Shown here one piece after another: positions 35,208-44,899 of a stretch of 64,000 nucleotides of DNA. The stretch's first letter is position 1, and each line of letters begins with the position of its first letter. Location: contig JAIPJS010000009.1 in the NCBI GenBank assembly GCA_021734025.1, positions 1 through 64,000 on the forward strand. Reading direction: 5' to 3'. This DNA comes from Candidatus Neomarinimicrobiota bacterium. GTDB taxonomy: Bacteria; Fidelibacterota; JAANXI01. The notes under the pieces were generated by a model. The model worked only from the letters and a program-made list of their open reading frames with translations. It did no database searches and was not told where the DNA came from. A program made the position numbers and the translations under genes.

Positions 35208-37160
35208 ATGAAACGACTGACGATAATTTTAATGTTGATTTTGCTAGTCGGTAACATCAGCTGTGCCCAGAATACAGGAGATCGCGGCAGGATGAATTCC
35301 GAGAACAATACAATTCGTGCGCCCGAATTTCCCGGCGATATGGAATGGCTGAATACCGAGAGATCCCTATCGCTGGAAGAACTCCGAGGCAAAATAGTAT
35401 TGCTGGACTTTTGGACGTATTGCTGTATCAACTGCATCCACGTGCTGCCCGACCTCAAGAAACTGGAGGAGAAATACGCGGAGGAGTTGGTGGTTATCGG
35501 CGTACACTCGGCTAAATTCTTCACCGAGCAGGGGACGGATAACATCCGCCAGGCGATTCTCCGGTACAACATCACGCATCCGGTGGTGAACGATAAAGAT
35601 TTGCGCATCTGGAACGAATACAACGCCAACGCCTGGCCGACGCTGGTGCTGATTAATCCCGAGGGTTATATCGCCTACCGCCGATCCGGGGAGAACGTAT
35701 TCGACGCCCTGGACGGACAGATTCAGTTCCTCCTGGATAAATTCGAGGGCGAAATAGATCGGACGCCCATGGACTTTGTCCTTGAACAGGAAAAAATACC
35801 GGACACGTTCTTAAAATTCCCCGGAAAGGTCACCGCAGATGCGGAGAATGACCGGCTGTACATCACCGATTCCAATAATAACAGAATTGTCGTTACCGAT
35901 ATGGCGGGGAACTTGTTAAAAACCATCGGCTCAGGAGAAAAAGGCCAATCCGACGGCAGTTTCGAGTCGGCGCAGTTTAACCAGCCACAGGGAACCGTTC
36001 TCCTCGAAAATTCTCTCTATATCGCGGATACCGAAAACCATCTCATCCGTAGGGCGGATCTGGAGAGTGAAACCGTGGAAACCATCGCCGGGATTGGCCG
36101 ACAGGTCTACAATCGCCGGCCGGATGACGTCGCAAAATATACCGGACTCAACTCGCCGTGGGATCTCACAATAGCGGACAGTACTCTCTACATCGCCAAG
36201 GCCGGCTCACATCAAATCTGGCGCCTGGATCTGCGCTCCGGTAATATTACCCTGCACGCCGGATCGGGGTACGAAAACATTAAAGACGGACCGCTGACGG
36301 AAGCGCAACTAGCGCAGCCCAGCGGGATAACTCACGGTGACGGGAAAATCTACTTCGCAGACAGCGAGGTCTCAGGAATTCGGAGTGCCGATATTGCTCC
36401 CCAGGGAAAGGTACGAACCATTATCGGACACGGATTGTTCGAATACGGCGATAAAGACGGCAGCTACCGGCGTGCCAGGTTGCAGCATCCGCTGGGAATC
36501 ACCTATGTCGACGGCATGCTCTATATCGCCGATACCTATAATAACAAGATTAAGCGCATCGATCCCGACGAGCGCACCAGCGAAACCGTCGCCGGTACCG
36601 GTGAACCCGGCATGAAGGACGGAAAAGCCAAATCCGCGACTTTTGATGAGCCCGGCGGCATCGATTACGCCGACGGCAAACTGTACATCGCCGATACCAA
36701 TAATCATCTGGTGCGGGTATTTGACCTGGAGAGCAAAACGGTGTCCACATTGAAAATCAGTGGCATCCGGGAGATGGCCGGAGCGTCGGAGTTCGATCCG
36801 GAGTCCTTCTCTGGCACTGTGCGGGACCCGGTAACGATTGATCTCAATTCGCTGAATCAGATTCGGTTCGATATTTCGTTACCGAAGGGATATAAATTGA
36901 ATCCCCTGGCCACCAGCCAGGTGCGATTGATTGCCGGGGACGGGTCGATCATCAAAACCGCCGAACTTACCGGGCTGCCGCAATCCCTTCCTCTAAAAGA
37001 GTCAATGAAACCGAAGTACGCCGAACTCCTGATCTATTACTGCCGCAAGGATAACGAGGGACTCTGTTTCATCGACAATTCGCTGGTGGAGTTCCGGAAT
37101 TCCAATGATGGAATGAGTGGTGAAATAACGGTGTCGTACGATTTGATGGTGCAGTCGTAA
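35208..37160 (+). CDS. Exported thioredoxin-NHL repeat protein (NHLRC2-like)
   Basis: 650 residues with a signal peptide (residues 1-21, possibly a lipobox near SCAQ). A thioredoxin-like domain follows at about 38-180: KIVLLDFWTYCCINCIHVLPDL carries the C-C-I-N-C redox motif, and NANAWPTLVLINPEGYIAYR supplies the cis-Pro strand. From about 195 to 560 there are NHL beta-propeller repeats (LYITDSNNNRIVVTD, LYIADTENHLIRRAD, LYIADTYNNKIKRID). A C-terminal beta domain completes it. Human NHLRC2 has the same layout. It could act in envelope redox sensing or folding; this is inference. Confidence 0.88.
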   Translation: MKRLTIILMLILLVGNISCAQNTGDRGRMNSENNTIRAPEFPGDMEWLNTERSLSLEELRGKIVLLDFWTYCCINCIHVLPDLKKLEEKYAEELVVIGVHSAKFFTEQGTDNIRQAILRYNITHPVVNDKDLRIWNEYNANAWPTLVLINPEGYIAYRRSGENVFDALDGQIQFLLDKFEGEIDRTPMDFVLEQEKIPDTFLKFPGKVTADAENDRLYITDSNNNRIVVTDMAGNLLKTIGSGEKGQSDGSFESAQFNQPQGTVLLENSLYIADTENHLIRRADLESETVETIAGIGRQVYNRRPDDVAKYTGLNSPWDLTIADSTLYIAKAGSHQIWRLDLRSGNITLHAGSGYENIKDGPLTEAQLAQPSGITHGDGKIYFADSEVSGIRSADIAPQGKVRTIIGHGLFEYGDKDGSYRRARLQHPLGITYVDGMLYIADTYNNKIKRIDPDERTSETVAGTGEPGMKDGKAKSATFDEPGGIDYADGKLYIADTNNHLVRVFDLESKTVSTLKISGIREMAGASEFDPESFSGTVRDPVTIDLNSLNQIRFDISLPKGYKLNPLATSQVRLIAGDGSIIKTAELTGLPQSLPLKESMKPKYAELLIYYCRKDNEGLCFIDNSLVEFRNSNDGMSGEITVSYDLMVQS

Positions 37161-38302
37161 GTTATTTTTCGCGTATTTCGCTGCCTTGGAATGAGATTCC
37201 AAGGCTCTCGACTAATCAGGCAAGTGGATATTTGTATTGCGTATTGCGGCATCGGCCCTGCGAACAAATTTGGGCATCGCTTCGATGAGTGGAGGTAGAA
37301 ATTCCCGCCAGGACTAAAAATATGCTTTTTGCCGTTTACCGGAAACTCAGCTGTCTGCTCCCGACCGAGAGAGTTCTGAGTTTCTCCCATGGGGATCCCG
37401 TTGGGGCTTGATTTTTTCCTCACTTTTGCATCAAGGCAAAAGTGAGATTTAACAATCATTATGAGTCTTTCAGGCTTCGGCAATAGCTTTTATCACTGAA
37501 GACAAAAATACGATTAAAATTATAACGCTGGTTGATCAATCTAGCCTGATTAATTCATAAATAAGGTTTCCGAATCATACCAACCGGGTGATGACAATAT
37601 GCAGAGCACAACCACACGTTTTGTGGGGTATTTTTTCGTTGGGTAGAGACACGCCATGGAGAGTGTGTGAGAATGCTATGTCAATAGATATTTTTTTATG
37701 AATGCTCAGGAACAGCCAATCCCCCCAAACGTGTGATAACCCATTGATATTATTGACTGTAGAGACGTGCCATGGCACGTCTCTACTCGGAAAAATATGC
37801 GATGATTACTCACAATCTTTCCCTTGTTTTCTTGTTTTCACACAGCCTGCATGGCGTGTCTCTACAAGGGTGTGTAATTTTTACAGTTATCTTCCGTTCT
37901 CCTCGCAGCTTATTTCCGGTATATGAATTATTCAATCTAGGAAAAATTGCTTTACGAGATTTTTCCTCCGGGAGAAGTCCCCGGTGGGACGCTCGCTTCG
38001 CTCGGTCGGAATGACTATCAATTACTCTATTTCAAAGACTCAGATTCCCAGTTATCCCGAGCGAGTGCAACGAGCCGAGGGATCTCGTAGTTATATTTTT
38101 GATGGTTGGGGAATCGGTAAAAATGGTTTTAGATAGCCTTGCCAATTACGTTGACAGTAGACATTAGCGGCTCATTTTTTATCGTTTTATGTAGAGACTC
38201 TCCATCGCGCTTTCTCACTATGAAGTTGAGCTGACACTCTAACATAAATGGTGGGGCTATTCATAAAAAATTTGGAAAGGGCTAAGAAGAGAATACTGAC
38301 AA
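37161..38302. repeat. 1.1-kb block of palindromes and repeat words
   Basis: No gene is convincing here. Elements include a REP-like palindrome 37183-37205 (GCCTTGGAAT-GAG-ATTCCAAGGC), a hairpin 37420-37445 (TCACTTTTGC and complement), and an element at 37643-37865 made of GTAGAGACACGCCATG and its inverted copy. In the centre of that element is a perfect 28-bp palindrome (37759-37786; GTAGAGACGTGCCATGG and mirror). A degenerate copy sits near 38191. At 37965-38100 are two inverted runs with GAGCGAAGCGAG-like words. This looks like a dump of small mobile palindromic elements. The HK stop is at 38303. Confidence 0.7.
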
Positions 38303-39772
38303 TTACCCGTGATACGGCAACCGAAACTTAAACGTCGTCCCCACCCCGATCTCACTCTCCACCTCGATCGTCCCTTCGTGCAGTTCGATAATCTTCTGGG
38401 CGATAGCCAGCCCCAGGCCGGTGCTTTCGGAATGACCGGTACGACTCTTGTCTCCCCGATAAAACCGGTCAAAAATATGAGGCAAATCTTCTGATTCAAT
38501 CCCCTGCCCGGTATCGGCCACCTGAATTTCCACGGAATCGTCGACCGGCGTTACTACTACTTCCACCCTGCCGTCCTCGGGAGTGTAGTGAATCGCATTG
38601 TCGATGAGGTTGGAGAGCGCCCGCTCGATCATGCCGATATCTGCGTACACCAGTTGAATATCCCCCGGAAGATGCGAGGTGAGTTTCACCCCGGAGTCCT
38701 CGGCTGACTTTTGGAATTTCATCACCACGTCCTGCACCAATTCGGTGACAGAAAACGGTTCCGGCTCCGGCTCAATCTGCCGGGCATCCAGTTTAGAGAG
38801 TTCAAATAGCCCGTGTACCAGATTATTCAGGGATTCGGTATTGTTCAAAATAATTTTGAGGTACGTCAGCTTTTCCTCTTCCGAGAGGGAATCCTCCTTC
38901 ATCATGATCGTCTCAAGGTACCCCTGCATAGACGCCAGCGGACTCCGCAGGTCATGGGAAACGTTGGCGATGAGTTCCCGGCGGAGTCTGTCCGTCTGCT
39001 GGAGCTCTTCCATATTCTCTACAATCGTGTCTGCCATCTGATTAAATGCCTCACCCAATTGACCCACTTCATCGTTGGAATCTACCTTGATGCGCTGATC
39101 GTAATCGCCCTCGCGAAACTGCTGGACGGTGGATGTCATTCCCCGGAGCCGGCGCGTCAGAAACGCGAAAAGAATCAGTCCGGCAAGGCCGGAGACCACG
39201 AGCGTGATTATCAGTCCACGGATTGACGTCTGCACCACGTAACTGTTCCGGAGCATGGAGGCAGCGCTATCGTATTCTTCACCCCCGATAATTATATAGA
39301 TGTAGCCAGAGATATCCTGGCCGATTTGAAGTCTGGCTGCTGAAAACGGTTTCTGGCGGTTTTGGTGCCGGGGATCGTCCCCCAGGATGGGGATGTCCCG
39401 GTTACTGCCGAGGAATTTTCTGATGGGCGCCAAATCCACGTGATCCTGGACGATCTCCTTCCCCGGTTCGGCATAGAATGAAAGGATCTCGCCGGTATCA
39501 TCCAGGAGATAGATTTCCACCTTGGGGTTCATCACCATCATGTAGTGAATGCGTTCCCCGATGCGCTGGAAGTCCACGCTGTCCTGCAGCAGCGGACGCA
39601 GTTCCACCGCCATATCCGCCGCCAGATTCAGATTCAACTTCTGATCCACCTCGCTGATAAACTGGCGCGAGGCGTGCATGGTGATGAGTATCTGGGAGGT
39701 TACGATTACCAGCAGCAGCACTAAAAAAACTGCCGAGAGCTTCCCATAGAATGATTGGAAAAATTTGCGCAT
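38303..39772 (-). CDS. Sensor histidine kinase (PhoR/BaeS-like)
   Basis: 489 residues. Two membrane helices at about 12-31 and 186-207 enclose a 150-residue periplasmic sensor domain, then a HAMP linker (RRLRGMTSTVQQFREGDYDQRI), the HisKA segment ELIANVSHDLRSPLASMQGYLET with the phospho-His in VSHD, and a HATPase with N-box DNAIHYTPE, G1 DTGQGIE, F-box IFDRFYRGD and G2 TGLGLAIAQK. It is membrane-bound, autophosphorylates and passes phosphate to the response regulator encoded immediately before it (ATGA overlap). The signal is unknown. Confidence 0.93.
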   Translation of the reverse strand: MRKFFQSFYGKLSAVFLVLLLVIVTSQILITMHASRQFISEVDQKLNLNLAADMAVELRPLLQDSVDFQRIGERIHYMMVMNPKVEIYLLDDTGEILSFYAEPGKEIVQDHVDLAPIRKFLGSNRDIPILGDDPRHQNRQKPFSAARLQIGQDISGYIYIIIGGEEYDSAASMLRNSYVVQTSIRGLIITLVVSGLAGLILFAFLTRRLRGMTSTVQQFREGDYDQRIKVDSNDEVGQLGEAFNQMADTIVENMEELQQTDRLRRELIANVSHDLRSPLASMQGYLETIMMKEDSLSEEEKLTYLKIILNNTESLNNLVHGLFELSKLDARQIEPEPEPFSVTELVQDVVMKFQKSAEDSGVKLTSHLPGDIQLVYADIGMIERALSNLIDNAIHYTPEDGRVEVVVTPVDDSVEIQVADTGQGIESEDLPHIFDRFYRGDKSRTGHSESTGLGLAIAQKIIELHEGTIEVESEIGVGTTFKFRLPYHG

Positions 39773-40494
39773 CAGTCTAACTCGTCCTTTTCCACGAAAC
39801 GGTATCCCACGCCCCAGACGGTTTTGATAAATTTCGGATTGGCGGTGTCCTCCTCGATCTTGTTCCGGAGCCGGTTAATGTGGGAATTCACCGTATGCTC
39901 ATATCCGACGAATGAATATCCCCAGACAATATCCAATAGTTCCTGACGATTATAAGCACGGCCCGGATTCTTTGCGAACAGTGCCAGGAGATCGAACTCC
40001 TTTACCGTAAGATCAAGGGTTTCGCCATCTTTGGACACCTTTCGCTTTTCCAGATCGATGGTTAGTTCTTCGAAGGTCAGAACCGGTTCTTTGTCGCCGT
40101 TCTCCGGCGGTTGGTCGCTGACGTCTATGCGTCGGAAAATGGCTTTAATCCGCGCGATGAGTTCCCGGATGCTGAACGGTTTGGTGAGGTAATCGTCGGC
40201 GCCCAGCTCCAGGCCAAGCACCTTGTCCAGCTCCTCGGATTTGGAGGTGAGCATCAGAATCGGCGTCCGTTCATCTTCAGCGCGGATGCGCTTGCAAACT
40301 TCGAAGCCTTCCAGCTTCGGCAGCATCAAATCCAGAATGATGAGATTGTAATTTCCCTCCAGCGCCTTGGCCAGTCCCTCTTCACCATCATAGGAACGCT
40401 CCAAATAGTATCCCAGATCCTTGAGATGAATTTCTACCAGATCCGCAATATTCGGATCGTCTTCAATGATGAGAACTGTGTCGGTATTTTCCAT
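39772..40494 (-). CDS. OmpR/PhoB-family response regulator
   Basis: 240 residues. The receiver domain shows ED at residues 11-12, the phospho-acceptor D in LIILDLMLPKLEGF, MLTSK and KPFSIRELIARIKAI. A C-terminal winged helix follows with EFDLLALFAKNPGRAYNRQELLDIVWGY, then RTVNSHINRLRNKIE and VWGVGYRF. It binds DNA after phosphorylation by the kinase it overlaps. The ATG has no clear Shine-Dalgarno site. The operon promoter must lie in 40495 onward, where repeat DNA begins. Confidence 0.93.
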   Translation of the reverse strand: MENTDTVLIIEDDPNIADLVEIHLKDLGYYLERSYDGEEGLAKALEGNYNLIILDLMLPKLEGFEVCKRIRAEDERTPILMLTSKSEELDKVLGLELGADDYLTKPFSIRELIARIKAIFRRIDVSDQPPENGDKEPVLTFEELTIDLEKRKVSKDGETLDLTVKEFDLLALFAKNPGRAYNRQELLDIVWGYSFVGYEHTVNSHINRLRNKIEEDTANPKFIKTVWGVGYRFVEKDELD

Positions 40495-41016
40495 TGCTTT
40501 AACTGTATTTGTTCAAAGTCTGAGGTAAGATAATTCAAACATACGCAAAAAGAATCACAAAAGGTTAACAAATCCTAACGGCAGTGTTAGAGTGTTCGGG
40601 TGTTCAGGTAACTACACCTGCTCTCCGTAACTTTAGCGGAGGAGAATATTACGGTGCCAAAGGATTTCAGGTTCATACACTCATAAAATATTCTTCGTTG
40701 TTAGTAGTTTGAGGTGGACCATTTTTATGGAGCAACTCGCTTTCTTTACGTGCAATGGAATTTACAACGATCAACTAACCACAAACTACTAACATCTTTT
40801 TTTCCTTTTTCCTTTTTCCCTTCTCCCTTCTGCTTTCCACTCTCGAATCAAACCAAGTAAGATTAAAAAAACAACGCCAACTTGAACACCTGAACACCCG
40901 AATACTTGAACACTGGTGTTCCTATACCCATTTTCCACATACTACATGGATTTCGCCGAAATTTATCTTACCTTACCAAGCTATTGGAGAACGCGAAACG
41001 AAAGACCGGATAAATT
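40495..41016. repeat. Nested inverted repeats between the two-component operon and bipA
   Basis: Outer imperfect arms at 40583-40609 and 40887-40913 carry AGTGTTCGGGTGTTCAGGT-like sequence and its complement. Inside, GTTAGTAGTTTG at 40700-40711 is perfectly inverted at 40782-40793, followed by a polypyrimidine run at 40795-40840. Similar words appear at 48867-49309, 54634-54966 and 55981-56586. Both flanking genes start outward, so promoters for the RR and bipA must lie at the ends. Confidence 0.65.
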
Positions 41017-42858
41017 ATGAGAAAACAAAATTTTAGAAATATCGCCATTATCGCTCACGTGGACCACGGGAAAACCACCCTGGTGGACGGGATGCTGAAG
41101 CAGAGCGGGATCTTCCGGGAGAACCAGGAAGTGGAAGACCGGATCATGGACAACATGGACCTGGAGCGAGAACGCGGCATCACCATTATGGCAAAGAATA
41201 CCACCGTGCGGTACCATGGCGTTAAAATCAACATCGTCGATACGCCTGGACACGCCGACTTTGGCGGCGAGGTGGAACGGAGTCTGAGTCTGGTGGACGG
41301 CGCCCTGCTGCTGGTTGATGCCAGCGAAGGCCCGTTGCCGCAGACCCGATTCGTTGTGAAAAAGGCGCTGGCCAAAGATCTCCCGATGATCCTGGTCATC
41401 AACAAAATTGACCGCAAAGATGCCCGGATTCAGGACGTCATCAACGAGGTCTACGATCTGTTTATCGACGTGGATGCCACGGAAGAACAAATCGAGTTTC
41501 CGATACTCTACACCAACGCCAAGGCCGGCGTTGCCCATTCAGAGATGGGAGACGATTCCACCGATCTGAAGCCACTGGTCGAAACCATTCTTTCGGAAAT
41601 TCCCGGACCGGAGGCCAACGATGACGAAGTCCCTCAGTTCCTGGTGACCAATCTGGATTACGATTCCTTCGTGGGACAGGTCGCCATCGGGCGGCTTGAG
41701 AACGGAACACTCCACATGGGTAAAACCTATGCGCAATGCGGTGATGATGATCAAATATCCGAGACCAAATTTTCTGCGCTCTATACTTTCGAGGGACTGA
41801 AGCGCACCAAGACCGATACGGCGGAATCCGGTGACATTATCGCTGTGGCGGGACTGGAAAACGTCACCATCGGGGACACCATCACTTCTTTGGAAAACCC
41901 CAAGCCCCTGCCCAGGATCCACGTGGACGAGCCGACCGTTTCCATGATCTTCTACGTGAATAATGGCCCCCTGTCCGGCAAGGACGGCAAATACCTGACC
42001 TCCCGGCAGATCAAAGCCCGGTTGGAGCGTGAAACGCTCCGGAATGTATCCCTCAAGGTGGAAGAATTAGAGCGGGCTGACGGCTTTAAGGTCTCCGGCC
42101 GAGGCGAACTCCAGATGGCGATCCTCATCGAATCCATGCGGCGCGAGGGCTACGAATTTATGGTCTCCAAACCGCACGTAATTACGAAAAAGAATGACAA
42201 CGGTAAACTCCTGGAGCCGGTGGAACAACTCTTCCTGGATGTACCCGAAGATTACGTCGGCGTACTCACCGAAAAAATATCCAGGCGCAAGGGACAGATG
42301 ACGCACCTGATGAACCACGGCAGCGGCCGGGTGAACATGGAGTTCGATATCCCGTCCCGTGGCTTGATAGGCTTCCGGAGCCAGTTCCTCACTGACACCA
42401 AGGGCGCCGGAGTTATGAACACGTTGTTTAAAGGGTACGAACCGTGGTTCGGCGAAATCTCCCAGCGGGAAACCGGCGCGCTGGTGGCCGACCGTCCGGG
42501 AAAAGTCACCACCTATGCCAGCCTCGCTATGGAAGACCGCGGCGAACTGTTCGTGGAAGTCGGCACCGAAGTCTACGCCGGTATGGTCATCGGTGAGCGC
42601 AATCGGAGCGGTGACCTGGAGGTTAACATCACCAAGGAAAAGAAACTCACCAACATGCGCGCCGCCGGTTCGGATGCCACGGTGAACCTGCAGCCGCCCA
42701 GGAAGCTCTCCCTGGACAACGCCATCGAGTTTATTGCGGAAGATGAATTAATCGAGGTGACTCCGGATAACCTCCGGCTCCGGAAGATGGAACTGGACGC
42801 CAACAAGCGACACTCCAACCGGAAGAAACAGGAGCAGGCCTCAGTTCCTTCGTCGTAA
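41017..42858 (+). CDS. typA: Ribosome-associated translational GTPase BipA/TypA
   Basis: 613 residues, full length for the family. G1 is [15 protein letters not shown], switch II has [16 protein letters not shown], and the G4 motif is [13 protein letters not shown]-like domains follow: [20 protein letters not shown] for domain III and the BipA-specific C-terminal domain with [19 protein letters not shown] and [13 protein letters not shown]. It binds the 70S ribosome near the A-site and affects 50S assembly and stress growth. It is followed 32 bp later by the YheT-like gene on the same strand. Confidence 0.96.
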   Translation: MRKQNFRNIAIIAHVDHGKTTLVDGMLKQSGIFRENQEVEDRIMDNMDLERERGITIMAKNTTVRYHGVKINIVDTPGHADFGGEVERSLSLVDGALLLVDASEGPLPQTRFVVKKALAKDLPMILVINKIDRKDARIQDVINEVYDLFIDVDATEEQIEFPILYTNAKAGVAHSEMGDDSTDLKPLVETILSEIPGPEANDDEVPQFLVTNLDYDSFVGQVAIGRLENGTLHMGKTYAQCGDDDQISETKFSALYTFEGLKRTKTDTAESGDIIAVAGLENVTIGDTITSLENPKPLPRIHVDEPTVSMIFYVNNGPLSGKDGKYLTSRQIKARLERETLRNVSLKVEELERADGFKVSGRGELQMAILIESMRREGYEFMVSKPHVITKKNDNGKLLEPVEQLFLDVPEDYVGVLTEKISRRKGQMTHLMNHGSGRVNMEFDIPSRGLIGFRSQFLTDTKGAGVMNTLFKGYEPWFGEISQRETGALVADRPGKVTTYASLAMEDRGELFVEVGTEVYAGMVIGERNRSGDLEVNITKEKKLTNMRAAGSDATVNLQPPRKLSLDNAIEFIAEDELIEVTPDNLRLRKMELDANKRHSNRKKQEQASVPSS

Positions 42859-42890
42859 TTCAGGGGTTAAACCGCTCCCTGTACTCATAA

Positions 42891-43874
42891 ATGCCGCTAT
42901 TCGAATCTTCATATCAACCACCCTATTTATTCCGAAACGGGCATCTGCAAACGGTATTTCCGACCCTGTTTCGCCGGATCTCTGTACCACAATATTCCAG
43001 AGAACGAATCCAAACGCCCGATGGTGATTTCCTGGACCTGGACTGGATCCACAACGGGTCATCGGAAGTGGCGCTGCTACTGCACGGGCTCGAAGGTTCT
43101 TCGCAGGCGCATTACATCCGGGGAACGGCGGCAGCGCTCTCGGAAAATGATTGGGACATCTGTGCTCTGAATTTTCGCGGATGTAGCGGCGAACCGAACC
43201 GGAAATTCCGATCGTATCATAGTGGCGCCACCGAAGATGTGCACACCTGTATCAGTCATATTTTGTCCAAAGATTACGACACAGTGGCGCTGGTGGGATT
43301 CAGTCTCGGCGGGAATCTCGCGTTGAAGTACCTTGGAGAGTCCAAATATCAAACAGCCGATCATATCGGCAGCGCAGTTGCGATTTCGGTTCCATGCGAT
43401 CTGGAGAGTTCAGCGAATAAAATCTCCGCACCACAGAATTACCCCTATGAGAAGCGGTTTCTTCTCCGCCTCAGAAAAAAGATCAAGGCAAAGGCAAAAC
43501 TCTTTCCTGATAAAATCTACTTCCGGCAATTCCGGAAGATCCGAAAACTCCGGGAATTCGACGACCTGTACACGGCGCCGGCACATGGGTACGAGGACTC
43601 GTCTCACTATTACTCGGAAGCCAGCAGTCGCCAGTTTCTGTCCACCATTGCAACGCCTACGCTGATCATCAACGCCGAAGACGACCCGATTCTCTCGGAT
43701 GAATGTTACCCCAGGGAAGAAGCGGAAAACAATCCGAATCTGTATCTTGAAATTCCCAGGCATGGCGGACACGTGGGATTTATTTCCTTCACCGGGAAGC
43801 AGTACTGGCATGAACGCCGTTCGGTTGCATTCTTAAATTCAAGTAAACAAAATCCTGCAAAAGCGGACGGCTAG
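42891..43874 (+). CDS. YheT-like alpha/beta hydrolase
   Basis: 327 residues with the YheT opening YQPPYLFRNGHLQTVFPTLFRR, HGLEGSSQAHYIRGTAAAL, NFRGCSGEPNR, and the nucleophile elbow VGFSLGGNLALKYLGE. An acid in NAEDDPILSDECYP and the C-terminal His in RHGGHVGF complete the Ser-Asp-His triad. The family hydrolyses esters, with poorly known natural substrates. The gene is 32 bp after typA; the next gene has its own promoter. Confidence 0.9.
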   Translation: MPLFESSYQPPYLFRNGHLQTVFPTLFRRISVPQYSRERIQTPDGDFLDLDWIHNGSSEVALLLHGLEGSSQAHYIRGTAAALSENDWDICALNFRGCSGEPNRKFRSYHSGATEDVHTCISHILSKDYDTVALVGFSLGGNLALKYLGESKYQTADHIGSAVAISVPCDLESSANKISAPQNYPYEKRFLLRLRKKIKAKAKLFPDKIYFRQFRKIRKLREFDDLYTAPAHGYEDSSHYYSEASSRQFLSTIATPTLIINAEDDPILSDECYPREEAENNPNLYLEIPRHGGHVGFISFTGKQYWHERRSVAFLNSSKQNPAKADG

Positions 43875-43922
43875 CCCCTTCTCTGGCAGAAAAGGAAACT
43901 TTTTTCGGCGCGCAAATAATAT

Positions 43923-43951
43923 TTGACACCAATACCGAGAATTGTTATTAT
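43923..43951 (+). promoter_or_regulatory. Consensus-like sigma-70 promoter of the arginine operon
   Basis: TTGACA at 43923-43928 is followed after a 17-bp spacer by TATTAT at 43946-43951. The first box is a perfect -35, and the second is one base off TATAAT. The start should be near 43958, leaving a leader of about 220 nt before the GNAT gene. Confidence 0.75.
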
Positions 43952-43997
43952 AGCCTCGTCATGGAAAAGACAACCATCCATATCACTATTTCTCTCG

Positions 43998-44060
43998 CTG
44001 GTCTGACACGACCAGTCCGCACTCCATTGTTGCGACCAGGGTCCCTACGGGCCTAACATC
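43998..44060 (+). promoter_or_regulatory. Foldable leader of the arginine operon (possible attenuator)
   Basis: Within the leader, CTGGTC at 43998-44003 can pair with GACCAG at 44010-44015, or alternatively with a second GACCAG at 44034-44039. Two exclusive hairpins are therefore possible. A CTTTTTTCT run follows at 44064-44073. The layout resembles an attenuator or operator, but no ArgR-like box was found. Confidence 0.35.
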
Positions 44061-44180
44061 ACTTACTTTTTTCTATAAACACATAGCTGTATATCCACCA
44101 ATCGGGGCGAAGCATTATCTGCTTCGGGATTCCCGGATATGAAATGAAAAATGACAGAGAGAATATATAGGGTATAAATC

Positions 44181-44879
44181 ATGGAAATCGCTGAACAGGA
44201 AACAATTCAGGCAACGGATTTTAAAATTCAGGTCGCTGATGACTCCCATTTTCACTACGCGGAAGAGATCAGCAATTTAATTGAAGTCGCCGCCGAAGCC
44301 CGCGGTACAGGGATTTCCGAACGACCACCGCAGTATATCCAGAAGAAGATGGCCCAGCATGATGCGATCATTGCGACCTATAACGACGAACTGGCCGGAT
44401 TCTGCTACATCGAAACCTGGACTCACGGAAAATACGTGGCGAATTCCGGGTTGATCGTCGCCAAGCAATTCCGGGGTCACGGATTAGGTAAAAAGATTAA
44501 ACAAGCCGTGTTCAATCACTCGCGAAACAAGTATCCCGAGGCAAAGGTGTTCGGTATTACCACGACACCTGCCGTCATGAAAATTAACTCCGACCTGGGC
44601 TACCGCCCCGTCAGCTTCGACGAACTCACCAGAGAAGAGGAATTCTGGGACGGGTGTCAGAGTTGCCCCAATTACGACATCCTCACCCGAAACGATCGCC
44701 GGAACTGTCTCTGTACAGGCATGCTGTACGATCCCGAAGATGAGAGGAATCAGGAGCGGGAGAAGCAGCGAATGAAAGCACAGAAAAAAAGTGACCTGGG
44801 CGGCAGTCAGAAAACCGTCCGATCCATCTTTGATAAATTGCGGAAAAACGGTAACGGCTCCGCGAAAAAGGACAATTAA
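44181..44879 (+). CDS. GNAT acyltransferase at the head of the arginine operon (ArgA-like role)
   Basis: 232 residues. The GNAT core shows SGLIVAKQFRGHGLGKKIKQAV, the acyl-CoA pyrophosphate loop (RGHGLGK), then FGITTTPAVMKINSDLGYRP. The C-terminal extension carries five cysteines near GCQSCPNYDILTRNDRRNC and CLCTGMLYDPED. Clusters of argC, argD, argB and M20 genes in Bacteroidetes carry a similar GNAT gene, thought to make N-acyl-glutamate (acetyl or succinyl). By position it should acylate glutamate. The basic tail (QKKSDLGGSQKTVRSIFDKLRK) is of unknown role. Confidence 0.8.
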   Translation: MEIAEQETIQATDFKIQVADDSHFHYAEEISNLIEVAAEARGTGISERPPQYIQKKMAQHDAIIATYNDELAGFCYIETWTHGKYVANSGLIVAKQFRGHGLGKKIKQAVFNHSRNKYPEAKVFGITTTPAVMKINSDLGYRPVSFDELTREEEFWDGCQSCPNYDILTRNDRRNCLCTGMLYDPEDERNQEREKQRMKAQKKSDLGGSQKTVRSIFDKLRKNGNGSAKKDN

Positions 44880-44899
44880 CCGGAACAGGACAACTTTTC

